From NCBI RefSeq assembly GCF_001017175.1, contig NZ_LCYG01000055.1:1-64000 (forward strand): a stretch of DNA of 64,000 nucleotides. Reading direction: 5' to 3'. Positions 32,503-40,872 of the stretch are shown in pieces; position 1 is the first letter of the stretch, and the number at the start of each line of letters is the position of its first letter. The notes below the pieces were generated by a model. It ran no database searches. It was not told the origin of the DNA and was given only the letters and a program-made list of their open reading frames with translations. Source of the stretch: Microvirga vignae (GTDB lineage: Bacteria; Pseudomonadota; Alphaproteobacteria; Rhizobiales; Beijerinckiaceae). The position numbers were made by a program, and so were the translations under genes.

Positions 32503-33156
32503 ATGACGACGTTTACCTCTGGCCGCGCGGCGGCCGATTTCATTTTGAGCGAGGCCAATGGCCAGCGTTCGCGCGGTGTTGGCACCTTGCTCTCGGGCCA
32601 GATCGTGAAGGCCGGCATGGTGCTCGGCAAGATCACGCTTGGCGCTGCGACGACTGCCTTCGCCGGCACTGGCAACGGCACGATCACGATGGACGCAACC
32701 ACCCCGGTCCTCTCGACCGCAAAGGTGGGCGCATACACGGCGACCTGCATCACTTCGGCAGCCAACGGCGGCACGTTCCGCGTTGAGGACCCGTCTGGCG
32801 CGTTCATCGGTGAGGTCGCGGTCGGAGCAACCTTCTCGGAGCAGATCAAGTTCGTTATCGCGGACGGCGCGACCGACTTCGTTGTGGGCGACAAGTTCAC
32901 GATTACCGTCGCTGCGGGCTCCGGCAAGTACAAGGCCGTCACCGCTGCTGCCACCGATGGCTCGCAGAACGCAGCGGCGATCGCGATCTATGCCACCGAC
33001 GCCACCGGCGCCGATACGCAGATCTCCGTCATCGAGCGCGCCGCCGAGGTCAACGGCAAGCTGCTGTCCTACGGCGCCGATATCGATACGGATGCTGAAA
33101 AGACCGCGGTCCACACGGCTCTCGCTGGTGCCGGCGTCGGCATCATCGTCCGCTAA
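32503..33156 (+). CDS. Head decoration protein, gpD-like with inserted domain
   Basis: The start (SGRAAADFILSEANGQRSRG) and end (YGADIDTDAEKTAVHTALAG) match lambda-type gpD proteins that stabilise expanded heads. About 75 Ser/Thr/Gly-rich residues in the middle (TAFAGTGNGTITMDATTPVL onward) form an extra beta domain that would face outward. 217 residues is about double lambda gpD. Confidence 0.85.
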   Translation: MTTFTSGRAAADFILSEANGQRSRGVGTLLSGQIVKAGMVLGKITLGAATTAFAGTGNGTITMDATTPVLSTAKVGAYTATCITSAANGGTFRVEDPSGAFIGEVAVGATFSEQIKFVIADGATDFVVGDKFTITVAAGSGKYKAVTAAATDGSQNAAAIAIYATDATGADTQISVIERAAEVNGKLLSYGADIDTDAEKTAVHTALAGAGVGIIVR

Positions 33157-33178
33157 TTCCTGCCCTCTAACCGCGTGC

Positions 33179-33206
33179 AAAAAGGCCCGCCTGGTGCGGG
33201 CCTTTT
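33179..33206 (+). terminator. Intrinsic terminator after gpD-like gene
   Basis: AAAAAGGCCCGC and GCGGGCCTTTT flank a 5-base loop, followed by a short T-run. First of two tandem terminators before the capsid gene. Confidence 0.75.
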
Positions 33207-33226
33207 GCGTTCCTGTCCTTCGTCCC

Positions 33227-33252
33227 GGCCCGCCTGAGTGCGGGCCTTTTTT
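33227..33252 (+). terminator. Second intrinsic terminator before capsid gene
   Basis: GGCCCGC (33227-33233) and GCGGGCC (33240-33246) with TTTTTT after it. A strong terminator shape inside the late operon. Confidence 0.8.
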
Positions 33253-33268
33253 ATGAGGTCCTGCACAC

Positions 33269-34264
33269 ATGTTGGATATCTTCAAGAACGACGCCTTCAG
33301 CGTTGTCGCGCTCACCCTCGCGATCAATAAGCTGAAGCACAAGCCCGGCCAGGTCGGCTCGCTCGGCATCTTCAAGCCGTCGAGCACGCACCTTACCGCG
33401 ATTTCCGTCGAGGAAAAGTCCGGCGTCCTCACGCTCGTCGCTCCCACCCCGCGTGGCGGCCCGGGTGTGACGGTCGGCAAGACCGACCGCAACCTGCGCT
33501 CGATCGCGGTGCCCCACTTTGAAATCAACGACGCCATCATGGCGGAGTCGGTGCAGGGTGTGCGTGCCTTCGGCTCCGAGACCGAACTCGAGACCGTCAT
33601 GGGCAAGGTCGCCGAGCGGCTCGACATTCACGCGTCCTCCCACAATGTGACGACCGAGTATTCCCGGATCGGCGCATTGAAGGGCGTCGTGAAGTACGCC
33701 GGCGGTTCGGAGCTCAACCTCTTCAACCTGTTTGAGGTGACGGCGCCGACCGAGGTGGACTTCGATCTCGACAACGCCAACCCGGCCCCGGGTGCCCTTC
33801 GCAAGAAGTGCGCTGCGGTTGTCCGTCAGATCACCGAGGCCCTCGACGGCGTCGTGATCTCCGGTGTGCATGCCTACTGCTCGAAGGAATTCTTCGACGA
33901 CTTGGTGGCCCACCCGGAGGTGCGTGACACCTACCTGGGCTGGGTGCAGGCCGAGGAGTTGCGTCATGGCTATGCCTATGGCGCGTTCCCCTTCGGCGGC
34001 ATCATGTGGGAAGAGTACCGCGGCTCTGTCGGCGGCACCTCCTTTGTGGATGCCGACAAGGCGCACATCTTCCCGATCGCCGACATTTACCACACGGTTT
34101 ATGCGCCGGCGGACTACCTCGAGACGGTCAACACACTCGGCAAGGCGATGTACGCGAAGCAGTACGAAATGCCGAACGGCAAGGGCGTGCATTTCGACAC
34201 CCAGACCAACCAGGTCAACTTCTGCTCGCGCCCGAACGCGCTGATCCCGGCCCGCCGTACTTAA
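33269..34264 (+). CDS. Major capsid protein, lambda gpE family
   Basis: 331 residues, HK97 fold, gpE-type: DAFSVVALTLAINKLKHKPG, PRGGPGVTVGKTDRNLRSIA, GVVISGVHAYCSKEFFDDLV, and the C-terminal YAKQYEMPNGKGVHFDTQTN. It forms the head shell with the gpD-like protein. Downstream is a long hairpin (34279-34306). Confidence 0.95.
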   Translation: MLDIFKNDAFSVVALTLAINKLKHKPGQVGSLGIFKPSSTHLTAISVEEKSGVLTLVAPTPRGGPGVTVGKTDRNLRSIAVPHFEINDAIMAESVQGVRAFGSETELETVMGKVAERLDIHASSHNVTTEYSRIGALKGVVKYAGGSELNLFNLFEVTAPTEVDFDLDNANPAPGALRKKCAAVVRQITEALDGVVISGVHAYCSKEFFDDLVAHPEVRDTYLGWVQAEELRHGYAYGAFPFGGIMWEEYRGSVGGTSFVDADKAHIFPIADIYHTVYAPADYLETVNTLGKAMYAKQYEMPNGKGVHFDTQTNQVNFCSRPNALIPARRT

Positions 34265-34278
34265 GGCGGGCCGTAGTT

Positions 34279-34306
34279 CCGCAGGGGCGGTTCGCCGTCC
34301 CTGCGG
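34279..34306 (+). terminator. Hairpin after capsid gene
   Basis: A 12-bp stem with a TTCG loop: CCGCAGGGGCGG pairs with CCGTCCCTGCGG around it. No T-run follows, so it may protect the abundant capsid message rather than stop transcription. Confidence 0.6.
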
Positions 34307-34341
34307 GCTCTTGCTGAGCATTCCCTTTCCGGAGTTTCCCC

Positions 34342-34656
34342 ATGTCATGGATTCCGCGCTACGGCCGCCTGGTGCGGCGCGCTCCCGTTTCGGCTCCGGC
34401 CGACGAACCCACCGACGCGCTGCAGCAGCCGGCCGAAGATGCGACGCCTGGTGCGCCTGAGAACGAACCCGAGCAGCGCCCCGAGCCGGTGCCGATCCCC
34501 GAGGATTGGCGCGCTCTTCCCTGGAATGATCTGCGCGCACTCGCCGCCGGCTTCTCCGCTCAGGATGCGCCGGTGAGAAACAAGGCCGATGCGATCGCGC
34601 GCATTGAGGCCGAGCTGGCCACCCGCGCTGCGCACGCTAGCGCCGTCGAGGACTGA
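34342..34656 (+). CDS. Head protein with Pro-rich region and HeH/SAP-like end
   Basis: A Pro/Glu-rich first half is followed by WRALPWNDLRALAAGFSAQD and DAIARIEAEL, a small helix-extended-helix unit found in phage head genes at the lambda FI place. Probably assists packaging or head completion. Confidence 0.6.
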   Translation: MSWIPRYGRLVRRAPVSAPADEPTDALQQPAEDATPGAPENEPEQRPEPVPIPEDWRALPWNDLRALAAGFSAQDAPVRNKADAIARIEAELATRAAHASAVED

Positions 34657-34660
34657 TCCC

Positions 34661-35011
34661 ATGGACTATGCCGCTTTGCTGCACGGCCCGGCCTACACGC
34701 TGTATGGCCGCCCGGCGACAATCACGCCCGTCAATGGCGCTCCGGTGCCGATCTCCGCGATCGACCGCACCTCCGGCGTGGAGCTGATGAGCGATTCTGA
34801 GGATCGGTTCTCCGGCGGGCTCGGCACCGTGCAGCCGGCGGCCCTGGTGCGCGTCGCGGATCTCGACGCCGCGGGCCTCACCCGCGCAGGCCTGAACCGC
34901 GCAGTGCTCGTTCTGAATGGCAAAACCTGGCGCATCGACAGCGCCATTCCGAAACCGACCACCAACGGCGAGGCAGACGGCGAGCTGCTCTTGCTGCTCA
35001 GCGGAGGCTAA
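34661..35011 (+). CDS. Head-tail joining protein, probable
   Basis: Starting at 34661 (MDYAALLHGPAYTLYGRPAT), 116 residues, beta-rich with a dense end (KTWRIDSAIPKPTTNGEADG). Size and place fit gpFII-type connector proteins. Inference from order. Confidence 0.6.
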   Translation: MDYAALLHGPAYTLYGRPATITPVNGAPVPISAIDRTSGVELMSDSEDRFSGGLGTVQPAALVRVADLDAAGLTRAGLNRAVLVLNGKTWRIDSAIPKPTTNGEADGELLLLLSGG

Positions 35012-35014
35012 CAG

Positions 35015-35491
35015 ATGGCGGACAAACGTGAACAGATCCTGGTGCGCCTGGTCGAGATTGCCGAAGCGATTCCCGGGATCAAAACGGTAGAGCGCAATCC
35101 GGGCCAACTCGACGAGACGGTCTTGCCGGCGATCGTCATTCTCGATGCCGACGAGACGGCTGACGACGCCGATCCTGGCGGTCCCCGCGGGCGGCCGCCG
35201 TTCGCCCCGCGCCGCGTCGGCATGACGCCTGAAATCTACCTGATGGCGCTGGCCCCCACGCCGGAGCCGGGCGAGTCCTCGAGCGCGAAGCTCGGGCCGC
35301 TCATCAACGGCATGCGCGCGCAGTTTGTGAAGGCGGTTCTGACCGATGCCTCCCTGCGCGAGATCGTCGGGACCAACGGCGATATTCGCTACGAGGGCTG
35401 CGCGACGGCGCTGGCCCGCGGCCGCTCGATGGAGGCCGAGATGGGCGTGTCGTTCACGTTCTCGTACATGCTCAAGCCGAGCGATCTCTGA
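35015..35491 (+). CDS. Tail terminator / completion protein, probable
   Basis: 158 residues: REQILVRLVEIAEAIPGIKT, VLPAIVILDADET, and a C-terminal MGVSFTFSYML strand pair as in gpU/gpZ-like proteins that cap the tail. Order head-joining, this, tube agrees. Confidence 0.6.
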   Translation: MADKREQILVRLVEIAEAIPGIKTVERNPGQLDETVLPAIVILDADETADDADPGGPRGRPPFAPRRVGMTPEIYLMALAPTPEPGESSSAKLGPLINGMRAQFVKAVLTDASLREIVGTNGDIRYEGCATALARGRSMEAEMGVSFTFSYMLKPSDL

Positions 35492-35551
35492 TCGCCTGGC
35501 GCATTCGATTCCTCGCGGCCACGGCGGCTTGAGCGAGGTGTTTCCGGCCCT

Positions 35552-35575
35552 GCCCCTGCGGCGGGGCTTTTCTTT
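35552..35575 (+). terminator. Intrinsic terminator
   Basis: GCCCC (35552-35556) and GGGGC (35563-35567) with TTTTCTTT after it, between two tail genes. Confidence 0.6.
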
Positions 35576-35588
35576 GAAGGAGCCCCGC

Positions 35589-35972
35589 ATGGCGACCCTG
35601 ACGTTTGCTGCCCCCGTTGACGACGATCTGCCGTCTCAGCACACCGAGTTCGTGGCCACGTCCCCGACCGGCGACAAGTTCTCGATCCCGGTGGCCAGCC
35701 AGGACAAGGACGTTGTCCTGATCTTCAACAACGGCCACACGTCCCCCATCACCGTCGCCGTGGTCGCACAGCCGACGACCATGGCCCTGACCGGCAAGGG
35801 CTCAGGCACCTGGACGCGGCCCAACCGCGACATCGTGATCGCGAATGGCGAGACGCACTCGATGATCATCAGGGCGACCGAGCTCAAGGCGTTCATCGAC
35901 GCCACGAACTTCCTGAACCTGTCCTACACCGGCGGCAACGCCGCGCTGACGGTGCTCGGCTTCCTGGTCTGA
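35589..35972 (+). CDS. Hypothetical phage structural protein, 127 aa
   Basis: MATLTFAAPVDDDLPSQHTE, then VVLIFNNGHTSPITVAVVAQ and AFIDATNFLNLSYTGG: a compact beta-sandwich-like protein. AAGGAG lies seven bases upstream. Probably a tail or head decoration protein. Confidence 0.6.
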   Translation: MATLTFAAPVDDDLPSQHTEFVATSPTGDKFSIPVASQDKDVVLIFNNGHTSPITVAVVAQPTTMALTGKGSGTWTRPNRDIVIANGETHSMIIRATELKAFIDATNFLNLSYTGGNAALTVLGFLV

Positions 35973-36008
35973 TCGACCCGCTCTCTCACTCAGCGTGAGA
36001 ACCCACCG

Positions 36009-36036
36009 GCCTCGTCCTTGCGGCGGGGCTTTTTTC
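36009..36036 (+). terminator. Intrinsic terminator before tail tube gene
   Basis: GCCTCGTC and GGCGGGGC pair (two G-U) around a 5-base loop, followed by seven T. Confidence 0.6.
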
Positions 36037-36058
36037 TTGCTCGAAAGGAGCCCCTGAA

Positions 36059-36595
36059 ATGGCTGATCCGCTTTTTTACTACATTGGCAAGGGCAAGCTC
36101 AGCTGGACCCCCACCGGCGGCGTGAAGCGCGACCTGGGTAACGTGCCGGAACTGGAGTTCACTCCTGAATTGGAGACGCTTCCTCACTATAGCAGCCGCA
36201 CCGGATCGCGGACCAAGGACCGAGAGGTCGTCGTGGCTAAGGGCGGCACGATCCGGATCGTGATGGAGGAATTCACCGCGGCGAACATCGCCATGATGGT
36301 CATGGGCACCGTCTCGGCGGATACCCTCTCGGGCGGCGATGCCATTGATGTGTTCGCCGTGACTGAAATCACCGGCCAGATCGACTTCGAGTCCACCAAC
36401 GACGTCGGCCCGAAGATTGATATGACGCTCTACAACGTCTCGTTTAAGCCGGGCGCCTCGCTGTCTCTGATCTCGGAAGAGTGGGGCGGCATGGAGCTGT
36501 CGGGCGAGACGCTGGTCGCTCCCGACAGCCACCCCACCGCCCCCGGCAAGGTCGGCAAGATGATTGTCGTCAAGCCGGAGGGCGCGATCGAATAA
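36059..36595 (+). CDS. Major tail tube protein
   Basis: 178 residues with the tail-tube pattern: FYYIGKGKLSWTPTGGVKRD, LGNVPELEFTPELETLPHYS, and FESTNDVGPKIDMTLYNVSF. It polymerises into the tube along the tape measure. AAAGGAG precedes the start. Confidence 0.85.
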   Translation: MADPLFYYIGKGKLSWTPTGGVKRDLGNVPELEFTPELETLPHYSSRTGSRTKDREVVVAKGGTIRIVMEEFTAANIAMMVMGTVSADTLSGGDAIDVFAVTEITGQIDFESTNDVGPKIDMTLYNVSFKPGASLSLISEEWGGMELSGETLVAPDSHPTAPGKVGKMIVVKPEGAIE

Positions 36596-36662
36596 CCCTC
36601 TCATTGCGGCGTGCCGTATCTGCGGCGCGCCGTTTCTGTTTTTCGAGACCAGGACCAGAACC

Positions 36663-37091
36663 ATGTCAGGATTGCTTGCTATCGCCCCCGTCAACGAGAC
36701 CGTGACTGTGCAGGGCGTCAAAATTCACGTTTACGGTGTGAGCCTCGAAGGCGCCGCCGATCTGCTCAATCGCTTCCCCGAGCTGCGCGCCCTCTTCACC
36801 GGCCGCGATGTGCCAGTGGCCGACCTGGCCGCCAAGGCCCCCGCAGCGGTGGCGGCGATCATTGCCGCGGGCATCGGCTACCCGGGCGATGAGGAGCAGG
36901 AGCATGCGGCCCGGCGCCTGCCGCTCGAGGCGCAGCTCGATCTGCTCGCCCCCATTCTGAAGCTCACACTCCCAAACGGAGTCAGCGCCTTCGCGGAAAA
37001 GCTGAAGGCGCTCATGGGCTCAGTAACGGTCACCGACGGATCAGCCGCTTCGGCGCCGGCCACGAACTCGCGGAAGCGGCCGAGGCGCTGA
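36663..37091 (+). CDS. Tail assembly chaperone, gpG-like
   Basis: 142 residues starting MSGLLAIAPVNETVTVQGVK. Place between tube and tape measure, helical content and size fit the G protein that holds the tape measure during assembly. A second frame without its own start (to 37276) follows, as in the G/GT pair. Confidence 0.75.
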   Translation: MSGLLAIAPVNETVTVQGVKIHVYGVSLEGAADLLNRFPELRALFTGRDVPVADLAAKAPAAVAAIIAAGIGYPGDEEQEHAARRLPLEAQLDLLAPILKLTLPNGVSAFAEKLKALMGSVTVTDGSAASAPATNSRKRPRR

Positions 37092-37276
37092 TCGCCAGCG
37101 GGCACCCGCCGGCCGTGGTGTGGAAGTACACGCCTCGGCAGCTCGCGGGCTTCCTCTGGTACGCCGGCCGCCGCATTCAGCGCGAGCGCGCAGCTCTCCT
37201 GGCGCTTCAGGCCAGTGCCGCGCGCGGCAAGCCCGAGGACGTTAAAAAGCAGATCAAGGAGTTGAGCAAGGAATGA
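36663..37276 (+). CDS. Tail assembly chaperone, -1 frameshift product (gpGT-like)
   Basis: The frame ending at 37276 has no good start codon and lies at -1 to gpG. It encodes ELAEAAEALIASGHPPAVVW, then QLAGFLWYAGRRIQRERAAL, a helical T-like region. The run GGAAAAG (36995-37001), gpG codons GAA AAG, is a near-canonical slip site (lambda uses GGGAAAG). A fusion of about 204 residues would result. Confidence 0.6.
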
Positions 37277-37947
37277 GCCGTCGCCCCGTTCGCCCATCGA
37301 TCGTGTATGGGGTCGGCGAATTCCGCGACTCCATGCGCTCGCGCGCCGTGCCGGTCGCCCAGGCCGCCACGACCGCGATCCGCAGTGCTGCTGCGCAGAT
37401 CAAGGCCGAGGCCCGGGCCAATATCGCGGCCGCGGGCTTCGGCTCCAAATGGCAGAATGCCCTGCGGGTGGATGTCTATCCGAAGGGCCGCTCCTACTCG
37501 ATCAATGCGGCGGCGTTCGTCTATCACAAAATTCCGTATGCCGGCGTGTTTGAGAAGGGCGCCACGATCCGCGGCAAGCCTCGGATGTGGGTGCCTCTTC
37601 CCAATGCCCCCAAGCGTGTTGCGGGCAAGCGCACCACGCCGGCAGCTCTCAAAGCCGCCGGTGTCAAACTGTTCGTGTTCAAAGGCCCGAGCAATCGCCC
37701 GATCATCGCCGCCAGCATGAGTGTGGCCGGGCGCAAGTTCGGCCCGACCAAGAAGGTCGGCTTCACACTGTCGCAACTCAAGAACGGGCGCGCCGGCGGC
37801 GGCAAGAACCGGCGCACCACGGCCGTGCCTCTCTTCGTCGGGATGCTCGCCGTCACCGTCAAGAAACGTCTCAGCATTTACGCCATTGTCGAGCGCGCCG
37901 CTGGCCAGCTCGCAAGGCACTACTACAACGCCTTCTCTGGGGAGTAA
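37273..37947 (+). CDS. DUF6441-like minor tail protein
   Basis: 224 residues, basic, with RSAAAQIKAEARANIAAAGF, KIPYAGVFEKGATIRGKPRM, WVPLPNAPKR and KPSNRPIIAAS-like segments typical of a tail family in this place. Its ATG overlaps the frameshift product stop. Confidence 0.65.
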   Translation: MSRRPVRPSIVYGVGEFRDSMRSRAVPVAQAATTAIRSAAAQIKAEARANIAAAGFGSKWQNALRVDVYPKGRSYSINAAAFVYHKIPYAGVFEKGATIRGKPRMWVPLPNAPKRVAGKRTTPAALKAAGVKLFVFKGPSNRPIIAASMSVAGRKFGPTKKVGFTLSQLKNGRAGGGKNRRTTAVPLFVGMLAVTVKKRLSIYAIVERAAGQLARHYYNAFSGE

Positions 37948-37950
37948 GCC

Positions 37951-40389
37951 ATGGCGCGCGGCCGCGATACGATTAAAACCAGGATCGCGCTCGACGGCGG
38001 CAAGGAGTTCCAGGCCGAACTCGAGGCGCTCGGCGCCACCGGCGAGAAGGTGTGGCGCCAGCTGCAGCAGGAAGCCGAAAAGTTCAAGGGACCGGATGAG
38101 TCCGTGACCCGCCGCCTGCGCGATATCGCCAAGGAATGCGAAAAGGTCGGTGCCGCCTTCCGCAGCATGGGCGACAAGATCCGGGGCGTCGGGCAGACCA
38201 TGTCGGCCGCGCTCACCCTGCCGGTTGCCGGCGCGGGTGCGGGGATCCTGAAGGTCGCGGCGAATTTCGAGTCCGCCATGACCGAGCTGAAGGTGTCGAC
38301 CGGCGCGGCGGGCGATGAGTTCGAGCGGCTGCGCGACAAGGCGCGCGAGATCGGCAAGAGCACGATCTTCGGCCCGACCCAGGCCGCGCAGGCGATGAAC
38401 GAACTCGCCAAGACCGGCACCAGCACCGCCGATATTCTTGACGGCGCGGCGGATGCCACGGTGCGCCTGGCGACCGCCAATGGCTCCGAGCTGGCTCCGG
38501 CGGCGAAGCTGGTTTCTGACGCCCTCAACCAGTTCAACCTGAAGGCCAAGGACACCGACAAGGTCGTTCAGCTCGTTAGCGGCGCGGTCAATCAGTCCAA
38601 GCTCGATTTCGAGGACTACCAGAACGCCATCGGGCAGTCCGGCGCGGTTGCCGGTGCACTCGGCCTGTCGTTCGAGGATCTGAATATCGCGCTGGCCGGC
38701 ACCAGCTCGAGCTTCTCCTCGGGCGCGGATGCCGGCACGTCGTTTAAGACCTTCCTGCAGCGCCTGAAGCCATCGACCGATGAAACGATCGAGATGGCGA
38801 AGGAGATGGGCCTCAACTTCTACACGCTCAGCGGCCGGATGAAGCCGCTGTCATCGATCGCGGATGAGCTGCGCAACAAGTTCAGCCGCATGTCCGACGA
38901 GGACCGCAACGCGAAGATGACCAAGTTCTTCGGCTCGGATGCGATCCGCACCGCCTTGGCCCTGATGGACCTCGGCTCCGAGGGCGTGTTCAAGCTGCAG
39001 AAGGCCATTCGTGGGTTCGATACGATCGGCGCCGCCAACGCCCGCATGGACGGCTTCAACGGCCAGCTCGAGCAGCTCAAGGGCGCCTTCGAAGAACTCG
39101 CGATTGCAATCGGCGACAGCGGCCTGCTGAAATTTGCGACCGACTTCGTGCGCGCCATTGCGGAGATCGTCGACGAGCTGGCGAAGGCCAATCCTGAGAT
39201 GCTCAAGTGGGCTACGGTCATCGCTGGCGTCGTCGCGGCGCTAGGCCCTGTTGTGGCCAGCATCGGCCTGATGGTGATCGGGTTCGGCGCTCTGGTGACG
39301 GCCGGCGGCGCGGCGATGACGGCCATTGCCTCGATCGGCACGGTCCTTGGCACCGTCGGTACCGCCATTGCGGCGGTCGTCACTGGGATCGTCAGCTTCC
39401 CGGCGCTCGTCGTCGCGGCCTTCGTGGCTGGATTTGCCGCGGTCTATCTCTTCTGGGATGACATCAAGGCGGCGGCCTCGGCGGCGTGGGAGTTCATCGT
39501 CGGGCTGTTCAGTGCGGAGACCCTCGCATCGGCCTGGAGCGCGGTGGAAAAGGGCGCGAAGGCGGTCTGGGACGCGGTTGTCTCGATCTTCGAGACCAGC
39601 CGCGACACCGTCGTGTCGGTGTTCGATAGCCTAGTCGACGGCATCAGTGCCGGCTGGGAGAAGCTGGTTGAGTTTGCCAAAGGCATCGTGGCCAGCATCA
39701 TCGAGCCGTTCAAGAATGCGGGCGATCGGATTGCGGAGGTGTTCTCCGGCATCACCGACTCGATCCGCAGCGCGCTTGATGACGCGGTGGACTTCGTCAG
39801 GAGCGCCGCCGATCGCATGATCGACTCCCTGAAGGCGGTTTGGGATGCGATCCGCGGCGTGCGGTCGGCGGCGAGCTCGGCCGGCAGCAGCAGCGGGGGC
39901 GGCGGCGCCCCGGGCTTCGCCGGCGGTGGCCATGTGCGCGGGCCTGGTACCGGCACGTCGGACTCGATCCTGTCCTGGCTCAGTGATGGCGAGTTCGTCA
40001 TCAAGGCCGCGGCCGTGCGCAAGTACGGGACCGCGCTGCTCTCGATGATCAACGGCCTGCGGCTTCCCAAGGGCGCCCTCCCGGGCTTTGCGTCGGGGGG
40101 AATGGTCCGCATCCCGAGCCTCAAGCTCGGCCTGCCGGCTTTTGCCTCTGGCGGCCTTGTAGACGGGCTTGGAGCGGCTTTGGCGGGATTGATGCCGTCC
40201 ATGGGCTCCATACCCGCCCTGGCCGCTCCGGCGGGCTCCGGCGGGCCTGCCCTGCAGCCGATCAACCTCTCGATCGGCGGCCGCGAGTTCGGCACCGTGC
40301 TGGCGCCGGCGGATGTGGCGAGCGGCCTGGTGCAGTTCGCCCAAGGGCAGCAGATCCGCAGCACCGGCAAGAAGCCGGGCTGGTTCTAA
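37951..40389 (+). CDS. Tape measure protein
   Basis: 812 residues. The N-terminal part is coiled (EKVWRQLQQEAEKFKGPDES), then the TMP core (ILKVAANFESAMTELKVSTG, QAAQAMNELAKTGTSTADIL). Long hydrophobic helices lie at about 425-505 and a Gly-rich C-terminus follows (GGGHVRGPGTGTSDSILSWL). Its length sets tail length: roughly 120 nm by the usual 1.5 angstrom per residue. Confidence 0.93.
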   Translation: MARGRDTIKTRIALDGGKEFQAELEALGATGEKVWRQLQQEAEKFKGPDESVTRRLRDIAKECEKVGAAFRSMGDKIRGVGQTMSAALTLPVAGAGAGILKVAANFESAMTELKVSTGAAGDEFERLRDKAREIGKSTIFGPTQAAQAMNELAKTGTSTADILDGAADATVRLATANGSELAPAAKLVSDALNQFNLKAKDTDKVVQLVSGAVNQSKLDFEDYQNAIGQSGAVAGALGLSFEDLNIALAGTSSSFSSGADAGTSFKTFLQRLKPSTDETIEMAKEMGLNFYTLSGRMKPLSSIADELRNKFSRMSDEDRNAKMTKFFGSDAIRTALALMDLGSEGVFKLQKAIRGFDTIGAANARMDGFNGQLEQLKGAFEELAIAIGDSGLLKFATDFVRAIAEIVDELAKANPEMLKWATVIAGVVAALGPVVASIGLMVIGFGALVTAGGAAMTAIASIGTVLGTVGTAIAAVVTGIVSFPALVVAAFVAGFAAVYLFWDDIKAAASAAWEFIVGLFSAETLASAWSAVEKGAKAVWDAVVSIFETSRDTVVSVFDSLVDGISAGWEKLVEFAKGIVASIIEPFKNAGDRIAEVFSGITDSIRSALDDAVDFVRSAADRMIDSLKAVWDAIRGVRSAASSAGSSSGGGGAPGFAGGGHVRGPGTGTSDSILSWLSDGEFVIKAAAVRKYGTALLSMINGLRLPKGALPGFASGGMVRIPSLKLGLPAFASGGLVDGLGAALAGLMPSMGSIPALAAPAGSGGPALQPINLSIGGREFGTVLAPADVASGLVQFAQGQQIRSTGKKPGWF

Positions 40390-40443
40390 CCTGGCGGGGC
40401 GCTTCGGTGCCCCGCTTCCCTTTCAGCCCTCGGAGGCGCGCCT

Positions 40444-40872
40444 ATGGCGAATGAAACCGTGCTTTCCCTCTCGGGCATGGGCGTGGCGCCGTATTCGGCG
40501 CGCGGCCTGACCCAGACGCTGACGCCGATTGGCCAGGCCACCAGTGTGCGGCGGACCATCAACGGCGGCCTGGTCGATCTCTCGCTGGCGGCGTTCCGCA
40601 AGTATCGCAGCACGATCAGCGGCGGCGATCAGAGAGCGCCGTCGGTCGACGGTGTCTGGCCGGGCCAGATCGTCACCGTCGATTGCATCTCCGAACTCGC
40701 CTATCCCGTCGGCGGCACCCCGCAGCGCACCGTTGTGGCGGGCTCAAGCCATGAGGATGGCGGCTTCGTCTACTACCGCCCGCGCCTGCAGATGATGGTG
40801 GTCGGGTTTACGGCCACCCAGGACGAATGGGGCGCGACCGTGAAGTGGCAGCTCGAGCTTGAGGAAGTCTGA
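40444..40872 (+). CDS. Tail component, 142 aa
   Basis: Beta-rich small protein after the tape measure (ARGLTQTLTPIGQATSVRRT, YYRPRLQMMVVGFTATQDEW). Place fits a distal tail or hub adaptor. The stop overlaps the next ATG. Confidence 0.65.
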   Translation: MANETVLSLSGMGVAPYSARGLTQTLTPIGQATSVRRTINGGLVDLSLAAFRKYRSTISGGDQRAPSVDGVWPGQIVTVDCISELAYPVGGTPQRTVVAGSSHEDGGFVYYRPRLQMMVVGFTATQDEWGATVKWQLELEEV

